From Streptomyces sp. NBC_01445 (GTDB taxonomy: Bacteria; Actinomycetota; Actinomycetes; Streptomycetales; Streptomycetaceae): a stretch of 64,000 nt of DNA. Position numbers and translations under genes: made by a program. The stretch's first letter is position 1. Each line of letters opens with the position of its first letter. The stretch lies in contig NZ_CP109485.1 in the NCBI RefSeq assembly GCF_035918235.1, positions 4,650,001 through 4,714,000 of the forward strand, written 5' to 3'. This document shows positions 8,460-17,864 of this stretch, in pieces. The notes under the pieces were generated by a model. That model was given only the letters and a program-made list of their open reading frames with translations, was not told where the DNA came from and did not search any database.

Positions 8460-8975
8460 TCAGGCGGCCAGAGCCTCCAGGCCCGCGCCGGCCCAGCGCG
8501 CCCCGAGGCCACGCAACGTCACCGAGCGCACCTCGTCGTCGGTGTCGCCCGTGGCGCGGTGGATGACGACATGGAGCCGGTCGTCGGCGAGGTCCTCCAC
8601 CTTGCCGTCGCCCCACTCGACGACGATCACGGAGTCGGTCAGCGAGACGTCGAGGTCGAGGTCCTCCATCTCGTCGAGTCCGCCCCCGAGCCGGTACGCG
8701 TCCACGTGCACCAGGGCGGGCCCGTCGCCGAGCGGCGGGTGGACGCGGGCGATGACGAAGGTCGGAGAGGTCACGGCGCCCCGCACACCGAGGCCCTCGC
8801 CGAGCCCGCGGGTCAGCGTGGTCTTGCCCGCGCCCAGCTCGCCGGTGAGCATCACGAGGTCGCCAGGGCGCAGCAGCTTGGCCAGGCGACGGCCCAAGTC
8901 CCCCATGTGGACGGGCGAGTTGACGGTGATCGAGGCGGTGGCGGCGTCAGCTGCCGGGCTGTGCGGTGTCTCCAT
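8460..8975 (-). CDS. tsaE: tRNA threonylcarbamoyladenosine biosynthesis ATPase TsaE
   Basis: This 171-residue P-loop protein has Walker A GELGAGKT at residues 45-52, the TSPTFVIA switch segment, HVDAYRLGG and the late VVEWGDG motif, all diagnostic of TsaE. It drives the t6A cycle by ATP hydrolysis with TsaB-TsaD. Its start (ATG 8975) lies 29 bases inside the end of the alpha/beta hydrolase gene, so the two are co-transcribed in the alr-hydrolase-tsaE unit. The C-terminus (GARWAGAGLEALAA) is slightly longer than in short family members. Confidence 0.97.
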   Translation of the reverse strand: METPHSPAADAATASITVNSPVHMGDLGRRLAKLLRPGDLVMLTGELGAGKTTLTRGLGEGLGVRGAVTSPTFVIARVHPPLGDGPALVHVDAYRLGGGLDEMEDLDLDVSLTDSVIVVEWGDGKVEDLADDRLHVVIHRATGDTDDEVRSVTLRGLGARWAGAGLEALAA

Positions 8976-10152
8976 AACTTCCCACGGTAGCCCCTGCGGG
9001 AACGGCTCCCGTGCGCGCGAGGAGGTCGGCCAGCCGGTCGGTGACGGCCTCGGGGTGCTCCAGCATCACCAGGTGCCCGGCGTCGGGCACGAGCACCAGC
9101 TCGGCGTCGGGCAGCAGCCCGGCGATGGCCTCGCTGTGCTCACTGGGGGTGACGAGATCCTGGTCGCCGGCCAGGACGAGTACGGGGAGCTGCGCGAACC
9201 GCTCGATGGCCTCGCTCTTCTCGTGCTCCTGAAAGGCGGGGTAGAACTCGGCGACGACGTCGATCGGCGTGCTCTCGATCATGCGCTCGGCGAAGCGGGC
9301 GACGGCGGGATCGACGTCACGGGAGGCGAACGAGTAGCGCTTGATGATGCCGGCGAACAGGTCGGCGGTGGCGCGGCGCCCCTTCTCCACCAGGTCGGCG
9401 CGCTGGCCCAGAATCTTCAGGACGCCGGGGAGCACGCGCCGCACGGCGTTGACGCCGACCACGGGCAGCCCGTAGCTGACCTCGCCGAGCCTGCCGGAGG
9501 AGGTCCCGACGAGAGCGACGCCGACGACGCGCTCGGCCACGAGCTCGGGAAACTGGTCGGCGAACGCCATCACGGTCATGCCGCCCATGGAGTGCCCGAC
9601 GAGGACGAGCGGCCCTTCGGGGGCGGCTGCGTCGATGACGGCCTTCAGGTCGCGCCCGAGCTGGTCGATGGTGACGTCGGGCCCGCCGTCGGCCTGCTCG
9701 ACCCCGCGCCCCGACCGCCCGTGGCTGCGCTGATCCCAGTAGACGGAACGCACCACGCCCCGCAGGGCGGCACGCTGGAAATGCCAGGAGTCCTGGTTGA
9801 GGCAGTACCCGTGACTGAATACCACGGTGACCGGCGCGGGCGCCTTGCGACCGAAAAGCCGGAGTCTGCGAGGTGCGGCACCGCCCTCGGACTCCACTTC
9901 CTCGACCTCGTAATAGAGCTCGGTGCCGTCCCCGGCGTAGGCCTTGCCGGGGGTGCCGCGCAGGGACCCGAACGGGCCGGAGGCATCCAGCGCGAGCCGC
10001 GCCTTCCTGCGCATGCCGCGGCCGACGGTGAGCCGCTCGACGGCGACACCGGCCGCGGCACCGGCCGCGACGACGCCTATCGCGGCGCCGGCGAGCCCGG
10101 CGACCCGCCAGCTCGCGACACCCGCCGCGGCCTCGGCGCTGCTCTCACCCAC
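8947..10152 (-). CDS. Alpha/beta hydrolase, membrane-anchored
   Basis: This 401-residue protein has one N-terminal hydrophobic helix near residues 17-38 and then a hydrolase fold. The oxyanion segment is FSHGYCLNQDSW, the nucleophile elbow GHSMGG lies at 186-191 (Ser188), and the later acid (LAGDQDLVTP) and histidine (DAGHLVMLEHPE) complete a catalytic triad. The substrate is unknown. GTG at 10152 is chosen because GGAGGAG lies 8 bases upstream and the gene then overlaps the alr stop by a few bases; an upstream ATG at 10173 lacks such a site. It sits between alr and tsaE, a common actinobacterial order. Confidence 0.92.
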   Translation of the reverse strand: MGESSAEAAAGVASWRVAGLAGAAIGVVAAGAAAGVAVERLTVGRGMRRKARLALDASGPFGSLRGTPGKAYAGDGTELYYEVEEVESEGGAAPRRLRLFGRKAPAPVTVVFSHGYCLNQDSWHFQRAALRGVVRSVYWDQRSHGRSGRGVEQADGGPDVTIDQLGRDLKAVIDAAAPEGPLVLVGHSMGGMTVMAFADQFPELVAERVVGVALVGTSSGRLGEVSYGLPVVGVNAVRRVLPGVLKILGQRADLVEKGRRATADLFAGIIKRYSFASRDVDPAVARFAERMIESTPIDVVAEFYPAFQEHEKSEAIERFAQLPVLVLAGDQDLVTPSEHSEAIAGLLPDAELVLVPDAGHLVMLEHPEAVTDRLADLLARTGAVPAGATVGSYGDTAQPGS

Positions 10153-11305
10153 GTGCCGCTCCTCCGTCCACATAGACGCGCGGAACACGCGCCCCGATCC
10201 GGGTGACGATCTCGTACGCGATGGTGCCGGCGGCCTGCGCCCAGTCCTCGGCGGTCGGCTCGCCCCGGTCGCCGGGCCCGAACAGCACGGCCTCGTCCCC
10301 GGCCCTCAGCTCGTCGCCGCCGAGATCGACGACGAACTGGTCCATGGCGACGCGTCCGGCGACGGTCCGCAACTTGCCCCCGACGAGTACGGGCCCGGTC
10401 CCCGAGGCATGCCGGGGAATCCCGTCCCCGTACCCGAGGGGGACAAGCCCCAGGGTGGTCTCGCCCGGGGTGACGTAGTGATGCCCGTAACTGACGCCGA
10501 GCCCGCCCGGGGCGTGCTTCACCAGGGCGAGCGAGGCCGACAGGGTCATGACGGGCCGCAGCCCGAAGTCCTCGGGGGTGCCGATCTCGGGGCTGGGCGA
10601 GATCCCGTACATGGCGATGCCGGGCCGCACCAGATCGAAATGGGTCTCGGGCAGAGTCAGAGTCCCCGGCGAATTCGCGATGTGCCGGACCTCGGGCCGA
10701 ACCCCGGCCCCCTCCGCGAAGGAGACCATCTCGCGAAATCGATCCAACTGAGCGGCGATCGACGGATGCCCCGGCTCATCGGCACAAGCGAAATGGGACC
10801 AGAGCCCGGAAACGGCAACAAGCCCCTCGCGCTCCGCGGCAACGGCAGACCGCACGAGCTCGGGCCAGTCACCAGGCAGACACCCATTACGTCCGAGCCC
10901 CGTATCGGCCTTCAACTGAATACGAGCGGGACGCCCCACCACCCGAGCCGCAGCAACAACCTCGTCCAGAGCCCACATACCGCTCACGGACATGTCGAGA
11001 TCGGCCTCGATGCCCTCGCGCCAGGGCCCGCCGGGCGTCCACAGCCAGCACATGACGCGCCCCTCGATCCCCGCGGCACGCACCGCGAGGGCCTCCTCGG
11101 GCGTGGCCGTACCGATCCAGGTGGCACCGGCCTCCCGCGCGGCGCGCGCGCAGGGAATCATGCCGTGGCCGTAGGCATCAGCCTTGACCACAGCCATGAA
11201 CTCGGCCCCGGGCGCACGATCGCGCAGGGACCGCACATTGGCCCGCAGAGCGGCCAGATCGATCTCGGCCCGGGCACGGCCCACGGCAGGTGCTCTCTCA
11301 GTCAT
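10145..11305 (-). CDS. alr: Alanine racemase
   Basis: This PLP-dependent racemase converts L- to D-alanine for peptidoglycan. The 386-residue protein has the PLP lysine in AVVKADAYGHG (Lys41), the N-terminal TIM barrel, and the C-terminal domain motif VSYGHHYVTPGETTLGLVPLGYGDG, which includes the catalytic tyrosine region from the second subunit. MDQFVVDLG follows as usual. A terminator-like hairpin at 11451-11480 separates it from nnr upstream, so alr probably starts its own transcript within 11306-11450. Confidence 0.98.
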   Translation of the reverse strand: MTERAPAVGRARAEIDLAALRANVRSLRDRAPGAEFMAVVKADAYGHGMIPCARAAREAGATWIGTATPEEALAVRAAGIEGRVMCWLWTPGGPWREGIEADLDMSVSGMWALDEVVAAARVVGRPARIQLKADTGLGRNGCLPGDWPELVRSAVAAEREGLVAVSGLWSHFACADEPGHPSIAAQLDRFREMVSFAEGAGVRPEVRHIANSPGTLTLPETHFDLVRPGIAMYGISPSPEIGTPEDFGLRPVMTLSASLALVKHAPGGLGVSYGHHYVTPGETTLGLVPLGYGDGIPRHASGTGPVLVGGKLRTVAGRVAMDQFVVDLGGDELRAGDEAVLFGPGDRGEPTAEDWAQAAGTIAYEIVTRIGARVPRVYVDGGAARG

Positions 11306-11450
11306 CGTGCGCCCAGTGTCTCAGAGCCCTCTGACACCCCCACGTGACCACCACTCCCCAAACCCCCCACACCCACTCAAATCACCAGGCCGCCGGCCAC
11401 CTCACAGCGAAGAACCCAAGACCGCCCGCCACCCGCCCGACGGCCCAGAC

Positions 11451-11480
11451 GGGGCGGGGCCCCCGGGGCGGCCCCGCCCC
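11451..11480 (-). terminator. Strong GC hairpin after nnr
   Basis: A perfect 10-base stem GGGGCGGGGC/GCCCCGCCCC encloses a 10-base loop, followed by A-rich sequence on plus but no long U tract on minus. It lies 75 bases beyond the nnr stop and 146 bases before alr. It is probably a Streptomyces-style terminator for glmS-acpS-nnr transcripts. The rest of 11306-11555 holds C/A-rich sequence with no supported gene. Confidence 0.7.
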
Positions 11481-11555
11481 AAAGACGGCGAAGCGCCCTC
11501 ACGGAGCGAAGCGCAAGCCCACCGAGCCAAGCCCGACCCAGCCCGAGCCCCCGCC

Positions 11556-13007
11556 CTAGAAGCCGCGCCGAACATCCCCCCAGGCCCCAGCAATCCCACC
11601 CGCCACATCCTGAGCAACAACAGGCGCCCCACCGGACACCCGCCGAGCGGCAAGCCCATGCAGATAGGCCCCCACAGACCCGGCATCGAGAGCCCCGAGC
11701 CCAGCGGCAAGCAGCGACCCGGCGAGCCCGGACAGAACGTCACCGCTGCCGGCGGTGGCCAGCCACGCGGTACCAGTGGAATTGACCCGCACCAACCGCC
11801 CTCCGCCCCCGGCGGAACCCCCACCCCCGGCAACCAGGGTCGTGGACCCCTTCAGAAGAACGGTCGCGGAGAACCGACCGGCCAACTCCCGCACAGCGGC
11901 AAGCCGTTCCGCCTCCACCTCCTCCCGGGAAACCCCCAACAACGCGGCGGCCTCCCCCGCATGAGGCGTAAGCAAAGTAGGCGCGCCCCGCCCCCGAACG
12001 GCCTCAGGATCGGCGAGCCTCAGCCCATCGGCGTCGATCAGAACGGGCACATCGGCCCCCACGACATCCGCGAGCCCGGACGCGTCATCACCGAGGCCGG
12101 GCCCGGCCACCCACGCCTGCACGCGCCCCGCCTTCCTGGGCGCGCCCTCGGACACCAGAGTCTCCGGGAACCGGGAGACGACGGCGCCGGCCGCAGGCCC
12201 GACGTACCGAACGGCCCCGGCCCCACCCCGCAAGGCCCCGGCCACGGCAAGCACGGCGGCGCCGGGATACCGGGCGGACCCGGCGACGATGCCCACGACA
12301 CCGCGCCGGTACTTGTCGCTCTCACCGGTGGGCTCAGGCAACAGCCGGGCCACGTCATCGTGCTGAAGGGCCTCCAGATCCCCCTCGCCGGGAACCGGTT
12401 CAAGCCCAATGTCGACAAGACGAACGGCACCGGCGTACTCCCGCCCGGGATCAACAAGAAGCCCAGGCTTGTACGCACCGAAGGTGACGGTCACATCGGC
12501 GCGGACGGCCTCCCCGTCGACCTGCCCCGTATCGGCGTCGACGCCGCTGGGCAGATCCACAGAAACGACAACGGCACGAGAATCCAGGGCAGCACGGACA
12601 ACAGGAAGAGCACCCGCACGAAGCCCACCCCGCCCCCCAATGCCCACGATCCCGTCGACAACGAGATCGGCCCCGGCAAGAACCCGCTCAAAGCTGTCGG
12701 CGACGCGCCCCCCGGCGGAAAGGAAGGCGGCAAGCCCGGCACGGTGCACCCGCTCGGAGTCCAGCAGGACGGCGGCAACCCCGGCGCCACGACGGGCAAG
12801 CCGGGCACCGGCGTAGAGGGCGTCACCCCCGTTGTCCCCGGACCCGACGAGGAGCACGACCCGGGCCCCGTACACCTTGCCGAGGAGCTCGGCGCAGACG
12901 ACGGCGAGCCCGGCGGCGGCGCGCTGCATCAGGGCGCCTTCGGGAAGCCGCGCCATGAGGGCACGCTCGGCGGTCCGTACGGTGTCCACGCTGTAGGCAG
13001 TACGCAT
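11556..13007 (-). CDS. nnr: Bifunctional NAD(P)H-hydrate epimerase / ADP-dependent dehydratase
   Basis: This repair enzyme restores damaged NADHX/NADPHX. The 483-residue protein has an N-terminal YjeF epimerase domain (VVLLVGSGDNGGDALYAGARLARRG, DLPSGVDADTG) and a C-terminal ribokinase-like dehydratase domain with LLTPHAGEAAALLG and the catalytic TAGSGDVLSGLAGSLLA motif. The start at ATG 13007 gives MRTAYSVDTVRTAERALMA and has GGGAG 10 bases upstream; a longer upstream reading adds atypical residues. A Gly/Ser spacer (GGGGSAGGGGR) lies inside the C-terminal domain. It is downstream of acpS. Confidence 0.95.
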   Translation of the reverse strand: MRTAYSVDTVRTAERALMARLPEGALMQRAAAGLAVVCAELLGKVYGARVVLLVGSGDNGGDALYAGARLARRGAGVAAVLLDSERVHRAGLAAFLSAGGRVADSFERVLAGADLVVDGIVGIGGRGGLRAGALPVVRAALDSRAVVVSVDLPSGVDADTGQVDGEAVRADVTVTFGAYKPGLLVDPGREYAGAVRLVDIGLEPVPGEGDLEALQHDDVARLLPEPTGESDKYRRGVVGIVAGSARYPGAAVLAVAGALRGGAGAVRYVGPAAGAVVSRFPETLVSEGAPRKAGRVQAWVAGPGLGDDASGLADVVGADVPVLIDADGLRLADPEAVRGRGAPTLLTPHAGEAAALLGVSREEVEAERLAAVRELAGRFSATVLLKGSTTLVAGGGGSAGGGGRLVRVNSTGTAWLATAGSGDVLSGLAGSLLAAGLGALDAGSVGAYLHGLAARRVSGGAPVVAQDVAGGIAGAWGDVRRGF

Positions 13008-13131
13008 GAAACCGAGTCTCCCGCAAAGAAGAACCCCGCGCGCGAAGCGCACACCCAAACCGGAACCGGCCCCAGAACCGAGGCCGGACCCGAAGCCGGA
13101 ACGAAGCCCTCCAGCCCCTGCCTCCGGGCCT

Positions 13132-13500
13132 CTACCCCTCGGCGATCACAACAGCGGACGCAATCCCCGCATCATGACTGAGCGACACATGCCAAGACCG
13201 CACCCCAAGCTTCTCGGCAGCGGCGGCAACGGTCCCGGTGACCCGCAGCCGCGGCTGCCCACTCGCCTCGACACAGACCTCCGCATCGGTCCACCGCAAC
13301 CCGGCCGGCGCCCCCAGCGCCTTGGCCAGCGCCTCCTTGGCGGCGAACCGCGCGGCAAGAGAGGCGACACCCCGCCGCTCCCCACTGGACAGCAGCAACT
13401 CCCGGTCGACAAAGAGCCGTTCGGCCATTCCGGGCGTACGCGCGAGCGACGCCTCGAACCGCTCGATCTCGGCAACGTCGATCCCGACCCCAATAATCAA
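13132..13500 (-). CDS. acpS: Holo-[acyl-carrier-protein] synthase
   Basis: This enzyme transfers 4'-phosphopantetheine from CoA to acyl carrier protein. The 122-residue length is normal for the trimeric AcpS type. The N-terminal [14 protein letters not shown] holds the Mg-binding Asp8, and [13 protein letters not shown] (Glu56 region) is the second signature, followed by WHVSLSHD. It lies 30 bases downstream of glmS and upstream of nnr, as in other Streptomyces. Confidence 0.96.
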   Translation of the reverse strand: MIIGVGIDVAEIERFEASLARTPGMAERLFVDRELLLSSGERRGVASLAARFAAKEALAKALGAPAGLRWTDAEVCVEASGQPRLRVTGTVAAAAEKLGVRSWHVSLSHDAGIASAVVIAEG

Positions 13501-13530
13501 AGCCAGCCCCTAGTGATCAAATCCAGCCCG

Positions 13531-15390
13531 TCACTCCACCGTCACGGACTTGGCAAGGTTCCGAGGCTGATCGACCTCGTTCCCCCGCGCAGTGGCCAGC
13601 TCGCAAGCAAACACCTGCAACGGCACCGTCGCAACCAGCGGCTGAAGGAGCGTAGGGGTGGCAGGGATCCACACGAGATGGTCGGCGTAGGGGACGACCG
13701 CCTCGTCGCCCTCCTCGGCGATCACGATGGTGCGCGCCCCGCGGGCCCGGATCTCCTGGATGTTGGACACGATCTTGTCGTGGAGGACGGACCGCCCCTT
13801 GGGCGACGGCACGACGACCACCACAGGCAGGTCCTCCTCGATCAACGCGATGGGCCCGTGCTTGAGTTCACCGGCGGCGAAGCCCTCGGCGTGCATATAG
13901 GCGAGTTCCTTGAGCTTCAGGGCGCCTTCAAGGGCGACGGGATAGCCCACGTGCCGCCCCAGGAAGAGCACGGTCCGCTTGTCGGCGAGCGACCGGGCCA
14001 GCGCCCGCACGGGCTCCATGGTCTCCAGAACGCGCTCGACCTCACCGGAGATGTCGGCCAGGTCCCGGATCACCGCACGGATCTCGTCCCCCCACTTCGT
14101 GCCGCGCACCTGCCCGAGGTACAGGGCCACGAGATAGCAGGCGACGAGTTGCGTGAGGAACGCCTTGGTGGAGGCGACGGCGACCTCGGGCCCGGCGTGC
14201 GTGTAGAGCACGGCGTCGGACTCGCGGGGAATGGTCGAACCGTTCGTGTTGCAGATGGCGAGGACGGTCGCACCCTGTGCGCGGGCGTGCCGCAGCGCCA
14301 TCAGCGTGTCCATGGTCTCGCCGGACTGGGAGATGGCGATGACGAGCGAGCGCCCGCCCAGAATCGGGTCCCGGTACCGGAACTCACTCGCGAGCTCCAC
14401 CTCGCAGGGGATCCGGGTCCAGTGCTCGATGGCGTACTTGGCGATGAGACCGGCGTGGAACGCCGTCCCGCACGCCACGATCACGACCTTGTCGACTCCC
14501 TTCAACACGGCCGCGGGGATACGGAGTTCATCGAGCGTCAGCGCCCCGTCGACGCCGATGCGCCCGAGCAGCGTGTCGGCGACCGCCTTCGGCTGCTCGG
14601 CGATCTCCTTGAGCATGAAGTAGTCGTAGCCGCCCTTCTCGGCGGCGGAGGCGTCCCAGTCGACGTGGTACGACCGCACCTCGGCGGGCCGCCCGTCGAA
14701 GTCGGTGACGGTCACCCCGTCCCGTACGCCGTCCCGGCGCAGCTCGACGACCTGGTCCTGGCCCAGTTCGATCGCGGAGCGCGTATGGGCGATGAAGGCG
14801 GCGACGTCGGAGGCGAGGAACGCCTCGCCCTCCCCCACGCCCACGACGAGCGGCGAGTTGCGCCGGGCACCCACGACGACGTCGGGCTCGTCGGCATGCA
14901 CGGCGACCAGCGTGAACGCCCCTTCGAGGCGCCGGCAGACGAGCCGCATGGCCTCTGCGAGGTCCGCGCACACGGAGAACTCCTCGGCGAGCAGATGCGC
15001 GACGACCTCGGTGTCGGTCTCGGACTCCAGGACGTGCCCGCGCTCGGCGAGCTCGGCGCGCAGCTCGGCGAAGTTCTCGATGATGCCGTTGTGGACGACG
15101 GCGACGCGGCCGGCGTTGTCGAGGTGGGGATGCGCGTTCACGTCGGTGGGGGCGCCATGGGTGGCCCAGCGGGTATGGCCGATGCCCGTGGCCCCGGCCG
15201 GCAGCGGCCGCTCCACGAGCTCCTTCTCCAGGTTGGCGAGCTTGCCCGCCTTCCTCGCCGAGGCGAGGCCGCCGTCGGCGAGCACCGCGACCCCGGCCGA
15301 GTCGTAACCCCGGTATTCGAGCCGCTTCAGCCCGGCGAGCACGACGTCGAGCGCCGACTGAGATCCGACGTATCCCACGATTCCGCACAT
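13531..15390 (-). CDS. glmS: Glutamine--fructose-6-phosphate aminotransferase (isomerizing)
   Basis: GlmS makes glucosamine-6-phosphate for peptidoglycan. The 619-residue protein begins MCGIVGYVG, so the catalytic Cys2 of the Ntn glutaminase domain is exposed after Met removal. It has HTRWATHG and the HNGIIENF loop, then two SIS sugar-isomerase domains (AISQSGETMDTL, GRHVGYPVALEGALKLKE) and ends NLAKSVTVE. No glmS ribozyme-like leader is apparent in the short space before the upstream gene. The product feeds GlmM, encoded at 17865-19223. Confidence 0.98.
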   Translation of the reverse strand: MCGIVGYVGSQSALDVVLAGLKRLEYRGYDSAGVAVLADGGLASARKAGKLANLEKELVERPLPAGATGIGHTRWATHGAPTDVNAHPHLDNAGRVAVVHNGIIENFAELRAELAERGHVLESETDTEVVAHLLAEEFSVCADLAEAMRLVCRRLEGAFTLVAVHADEPDVVVGARRNSPLVVGVGEGEAFLASDVAAFIAHTRSAIELGQDQVVELRRDGVRDGVTVTDFDGRPAEVRSYHVDWDASAAEKGGYDYFMLKEIAEQPKAVADTLLGRIGVDGALTLDELRIPAAVLKGVDKVVIVACGTAFHAGLIAKYAIEHWTRIPCEVELASEFRYRDPILGGRSLVIAISQSGETMDTLMALRHARAQGATVLAICNTNGSTIPRESDAVLYTHAGPEVAVASTKAFLTQLVACYLVALYLGQVRGTKWGDEIRAVIRDLADISGEVERVLETMEPVRALARSLADKRTVLFLGRHVGYPVALEGALKLKELAYMHAEGFAAGELKHGPIALIEEDLPVVVVVPSPKGRSVLHDKIVSNIQEIRARGARTIVIAEEGDEAVVPYADHLVWIPATPTLLQPLVATVPLQVFACELATARGNEVDQPRNLAKSVTVE

Positions 15391-15413
15391 GGCGGCAGCC
15401 TAAGGCCGCGCGG

Positions 15414-15647
15414 TCAGCAGCCCCAGACGATCCGGTCCCGCGCGTCTTCGAGCAGACGCAGGTACTCCACTTCCTCGCAGCGCGGCTTGCTGCCCATCTC
15501 GTAGAGGTCGAGACAGTCGTCGAGATCCTCGCGCAGGTCCTCGTCGGGCAGGTCGAGGGCGAGCTCGCTGCGCACCTGACCGGCGAAGTCGTCGTCAATG
15601 AGCCCGGGTCTGCGCCGGACGAGGTCACGCAATCGGGGCACGGCCAT
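15414..15647 (-). CDS. Small acidic conserved hypothetical protein
   Basis: The 77-residue frame (MAVPRLRDLVRRRPGLIDDD) is rich in Asp/Glu/Leu, with EDLREDLDDCLDLYEMGSKP, and ends RDRIVWGC. I recognise no domain. The ATG at 15647 has GGGAGG about 6 bases upstream on the minus strand, which decides the start although the frame is open further. It ends 23 bases before glmS and so probably heads the glmS-acpS-nnr unit. The intergenic 15648-15865 carries divergent promoters for it and coaA. Confidence 0.75.
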   Translation of the reverse strand: MAVPRLRDLVRRRPGLIDDDFAGQVRSELALDLPDEDLREDLDDCLDLYEMGSKPRCEEVEYLRLLEDARDRIVWGC

Positions 15648-15865
15648 AACGGTTCCCTCCCACCCGGACGGCGCGGCTCTGCGCCGGGTGCCGGGAACGT
15701 ATCCCCGTTCCCCCGCCCGGTCCAGACCTGCGACCACGGAAACCCGCGAATTCCGGCACCAATCACGCACAGAAAGCCCACCGCACCCCCACCCGCGGCA
15801 CCTCACGGCCCCCAAGGTGACGCACCCCACCCCCCACCCCGTCCACACAGCCGTAACAATGGACT

Positions 15866-16873
15866 GTGATCTCTTCGGTCTCCGTGCCCCCGACGGCACC
15901 CCGGAGCGCCCACCGGCACAAGCCGGAGGCGACTCCCTACGTCGACCTCACCCGCACCGAGTGGAGCGCGCTGCGCAACAAGACGCCGCTTCCCCTCACC
16001 GCCGATGAGCTGGAGAAACTGCGCGGCCTCGGCGATGTCATCGACCTCGACGAGGTCCGGGACATCTACCTCCCGCTCTCGCGCCTCCTCAACCTCTACG
16101 TCGGCGCCACCGACACCCTGCGCGGCGCCCTCAACACCTTCCTCGGCGAGACCGTCGAGAAGGCGTCCCAGTCGGGCACACCCTTCGTCATAGGGGTCGC
16201 CGGTTCGGTGGCGGTGGGCAAGTCGACCGTCGCCCGCCTCCTCCAGGCGCTGCTGTCCCGCTGGCCGGAGCACCCGCGCGTGGAGCTGGTCACCACGGAC
16301 GGCTTCCTGCTGCCGACGAAGGAGCTGGAGCGGCGCGGCCTGATGTCGCGCAAGGGCTTCCCCGAGTCGTACGACCGACGCGCCCTGACCCGCTTCGTCG
16401 CCGACATCAAGGCGGGCAAGGACGAGGTCTCGGCGCCCGTCTACTCCCACCTGATCTACGACATCGTGCCCGGCCAGAAGCTCACGGTCCGCCGCCCCGA
16501 CATCCTCATCGTCGAGGGCCTCAACGTCCTTCAGCCGGCCATGCCCGGCAAGGACGGCCGCACCCGCGTCGGCCTCGCCGACTACTTCGACTTCAGCGTG
16601 TACGTGGACGCGCGCGCCGAAGACATCGAGAGCTGGTACCTCAACCGGTTCAAGAAGCTCCGCCAGACGGCGTTCCAGAACCCGTCCTCGTACTTCCGCA
16701 AGTACACGCAGGTCTCCGAGGAGGAGGCGCTCGACTACGCGCGGACGACCTGGCGGACCATCAACAAGCCGAATCTGCTGGAGAATGTGGCGCCCACGCG
16801 AGGCCGCGCGACGCTCGTCGTGCGCAAGGGCCCCGACCACAAGGTGCAGCGGCTGAGCCTGCGGAAGCTGTAG
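15866..16873 (+). CDS. coaA: Type I pantothenate kinase
   Basis: CoaA catalyses the first and controlling step of CoA synthesis. The 335-residue protein has the P-loop [12 protein letters not shown] at residues 110-121, the TTDGFLLPT motif, [10 protein letters not shown] and the long [15 protein letters not shown] helix typical of the bacterial feedback-inhibited type. The start is GTG at 15866; residues before about 23 are not conserved in the family and a slightly later start is possible. It is monocistronic or followed closely (25 bases) by the DUF389 gene. Confidence 0.96.
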   Translation: MISSVSVPPTAPRSAHRHKPEATPYVDLTRTEWSALRNKTPLPLTADELEKLRGLGDVIDLDEVRDIYLPLSRLLNLYVGATDTLRGALNTFLGETVEKASQSGTPFVIGVAGSVAVGKSTVARLLQALLSRWPEHPRVELVTTDGFLLPTKELERRGLMSRKGFPESYDRRALTRFVADIKAGKDEVSAPVYSHLIYDIVPGQKLTVRRPDILIVEGLNVLQPAMPGKDGRTRVGLADYFDFSVYVDARAEDIESWYLNRFKKLRQTAFQNPSSYFRKYTQVSEEEALDYARTTWRTINKPNLLENVAPTRGRATLVVRKGPDHKVQRLSLRKL

Positions 16874-16898
16874 AAAACCGGAGAGCTACGCTGCGCGC

Positions 16899-17849
16899 AT
16901 GCTGCACCTGCGACTGATCACCCCGGCCGACAAGACCGACGCGGTGGCCCGCCTGATCGAGAGGACCGTCGGCACCACGCATCTCGTGGTGGTGCCGGGC
17001 GCGGCCCGCGACCCCGAGGGTGACGTCGTGATGTGCGACGTCGCCCGGGAGGCCGGCGACGAGCTGATCAGCGGGCTGCGCGGCCTCCACATCGACACGA
17101 CGGGCTCGATCGCCGTCGAGAACATCGACCTGTCGCTGTCGAGGCTGGCCGACAGGGCGGAGGACGAGGCGCCGGGAGAGGGCGCGGACGCGGTCCTGTG
17201 GGAAGCACTGACGGACGCGACACACGAGGAGTCGACGCTCAACGTCACCTACGTGGCGTTCCTGGCCGTCGCGACGATGCTCGCGGCCTGCGGTGTGATG
17301 CTGGACAACGCGATCCTGATCGTCGGCGCGATGGCCGTCGGCCCCGAGTTCGGGCCCCTCGCCGGGATCTCCACGGCGCTGGTGCAGCGCGCCCCGCGCC
17401 TGGTGTGGCGATCGCTGTGGGCGCTGCTGGCGGGATTCGCCGCCGCGATGGTGCTCACGGCCGGGTTCAGCTGGCTCCTTGACCTGTTCGGCCTGTTCAC
17501 GCGCTCGATGGTCGAGGCGGACCGGCCGAACACGTCGTTCATCTGGAAGCCGGACTGGATGTCGTTCGTCGTGGCGTTCCTCGCGGGCATCGCCGGGACG
17601 CTGTCCCTCACGTCGGCGAAGTCGGGCGCCCTGATCGGCGTCGCCATCTCGGTGACGACGGTCCCGGCCGCGGCGAACGCGGCGGTGGCGTTCGCGTACA
17701 GCGACTACGCCCAGACGTGGGGCTCCACCGCGCAGCTCCTCGCGAACCTCGGCGGCATCGTCCTGGCCGGCACGCTCACCCTGCTCGCCCAGAAGTGGTT
17801 CTGGGCGAAGCAGCGCAAGCGTGCCACTCCTGCGGCCGGACCTGCCTAG
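16899..17849 (+). CDS. DUF389 (TIGR00341-like) integral membrane protein
   Basis: The 316-residue protein has a soluble N-terminal domain (MLHLRLITPADKTDAVARLI) and then about five to six hydrophobic segments. These include YVAFLAVATMLAACGVMLD, AILIVGAMAVGPEFGPLAGI, LVWRSLWALLAGFAAAMVL, MSFVVAFLAGIAGTLSLTS and LLANLGGIVLAGTLTLLAQ. This matches the DUF389 family of unknown function. ATG at 16899 follows a GGAGAG site. It converges with glmM, with only 15 bases between the stops. Confidence 0.92.
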   Translation: MLHLRLITPADKTDAVARLIERTVGTTHLVVVPGAARDPEGDVVMCDVAREAGDELISGLRGLHIDTTGSIAVENIDLSLSRLADRAEDEAPGEGADAVLWEALTDATHEESTLNVTYVAFLAVATMLAACGVMLDNAILIVGAMAVGPEFGPLAGISTALVQRAPRLVWRSLWALLAGFAAAMVLTAGFSWLLDLFGLFTRSMVEADRPNTSFIWKPDWMSFVVAFLAGIAGTLSLTSAKSGALIGVAISVTTVPAAANAAVAFAYSDYAQTWGSTAQLLANLGGIVLAGTLTLLAQKWFWAKQRKRATPAAGPA

Positions 17850-17864
17850 GTCCTCCGAACTGCC

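Noticed and set aside
11184-13181. 665-codon plus-strand open frame over alr/nnr/acpS
   Set aside because: It is antisense to well-supported genes and Pro/Gly/Arg-biased, an artefact of high GC at third positions.
13531-15413. glmS ribozyme
   Set aside because: Only 23 bases separate glmS from the upstream gene and no ribozyme core is present; such ribozymes are mainly found in Firmicutes.
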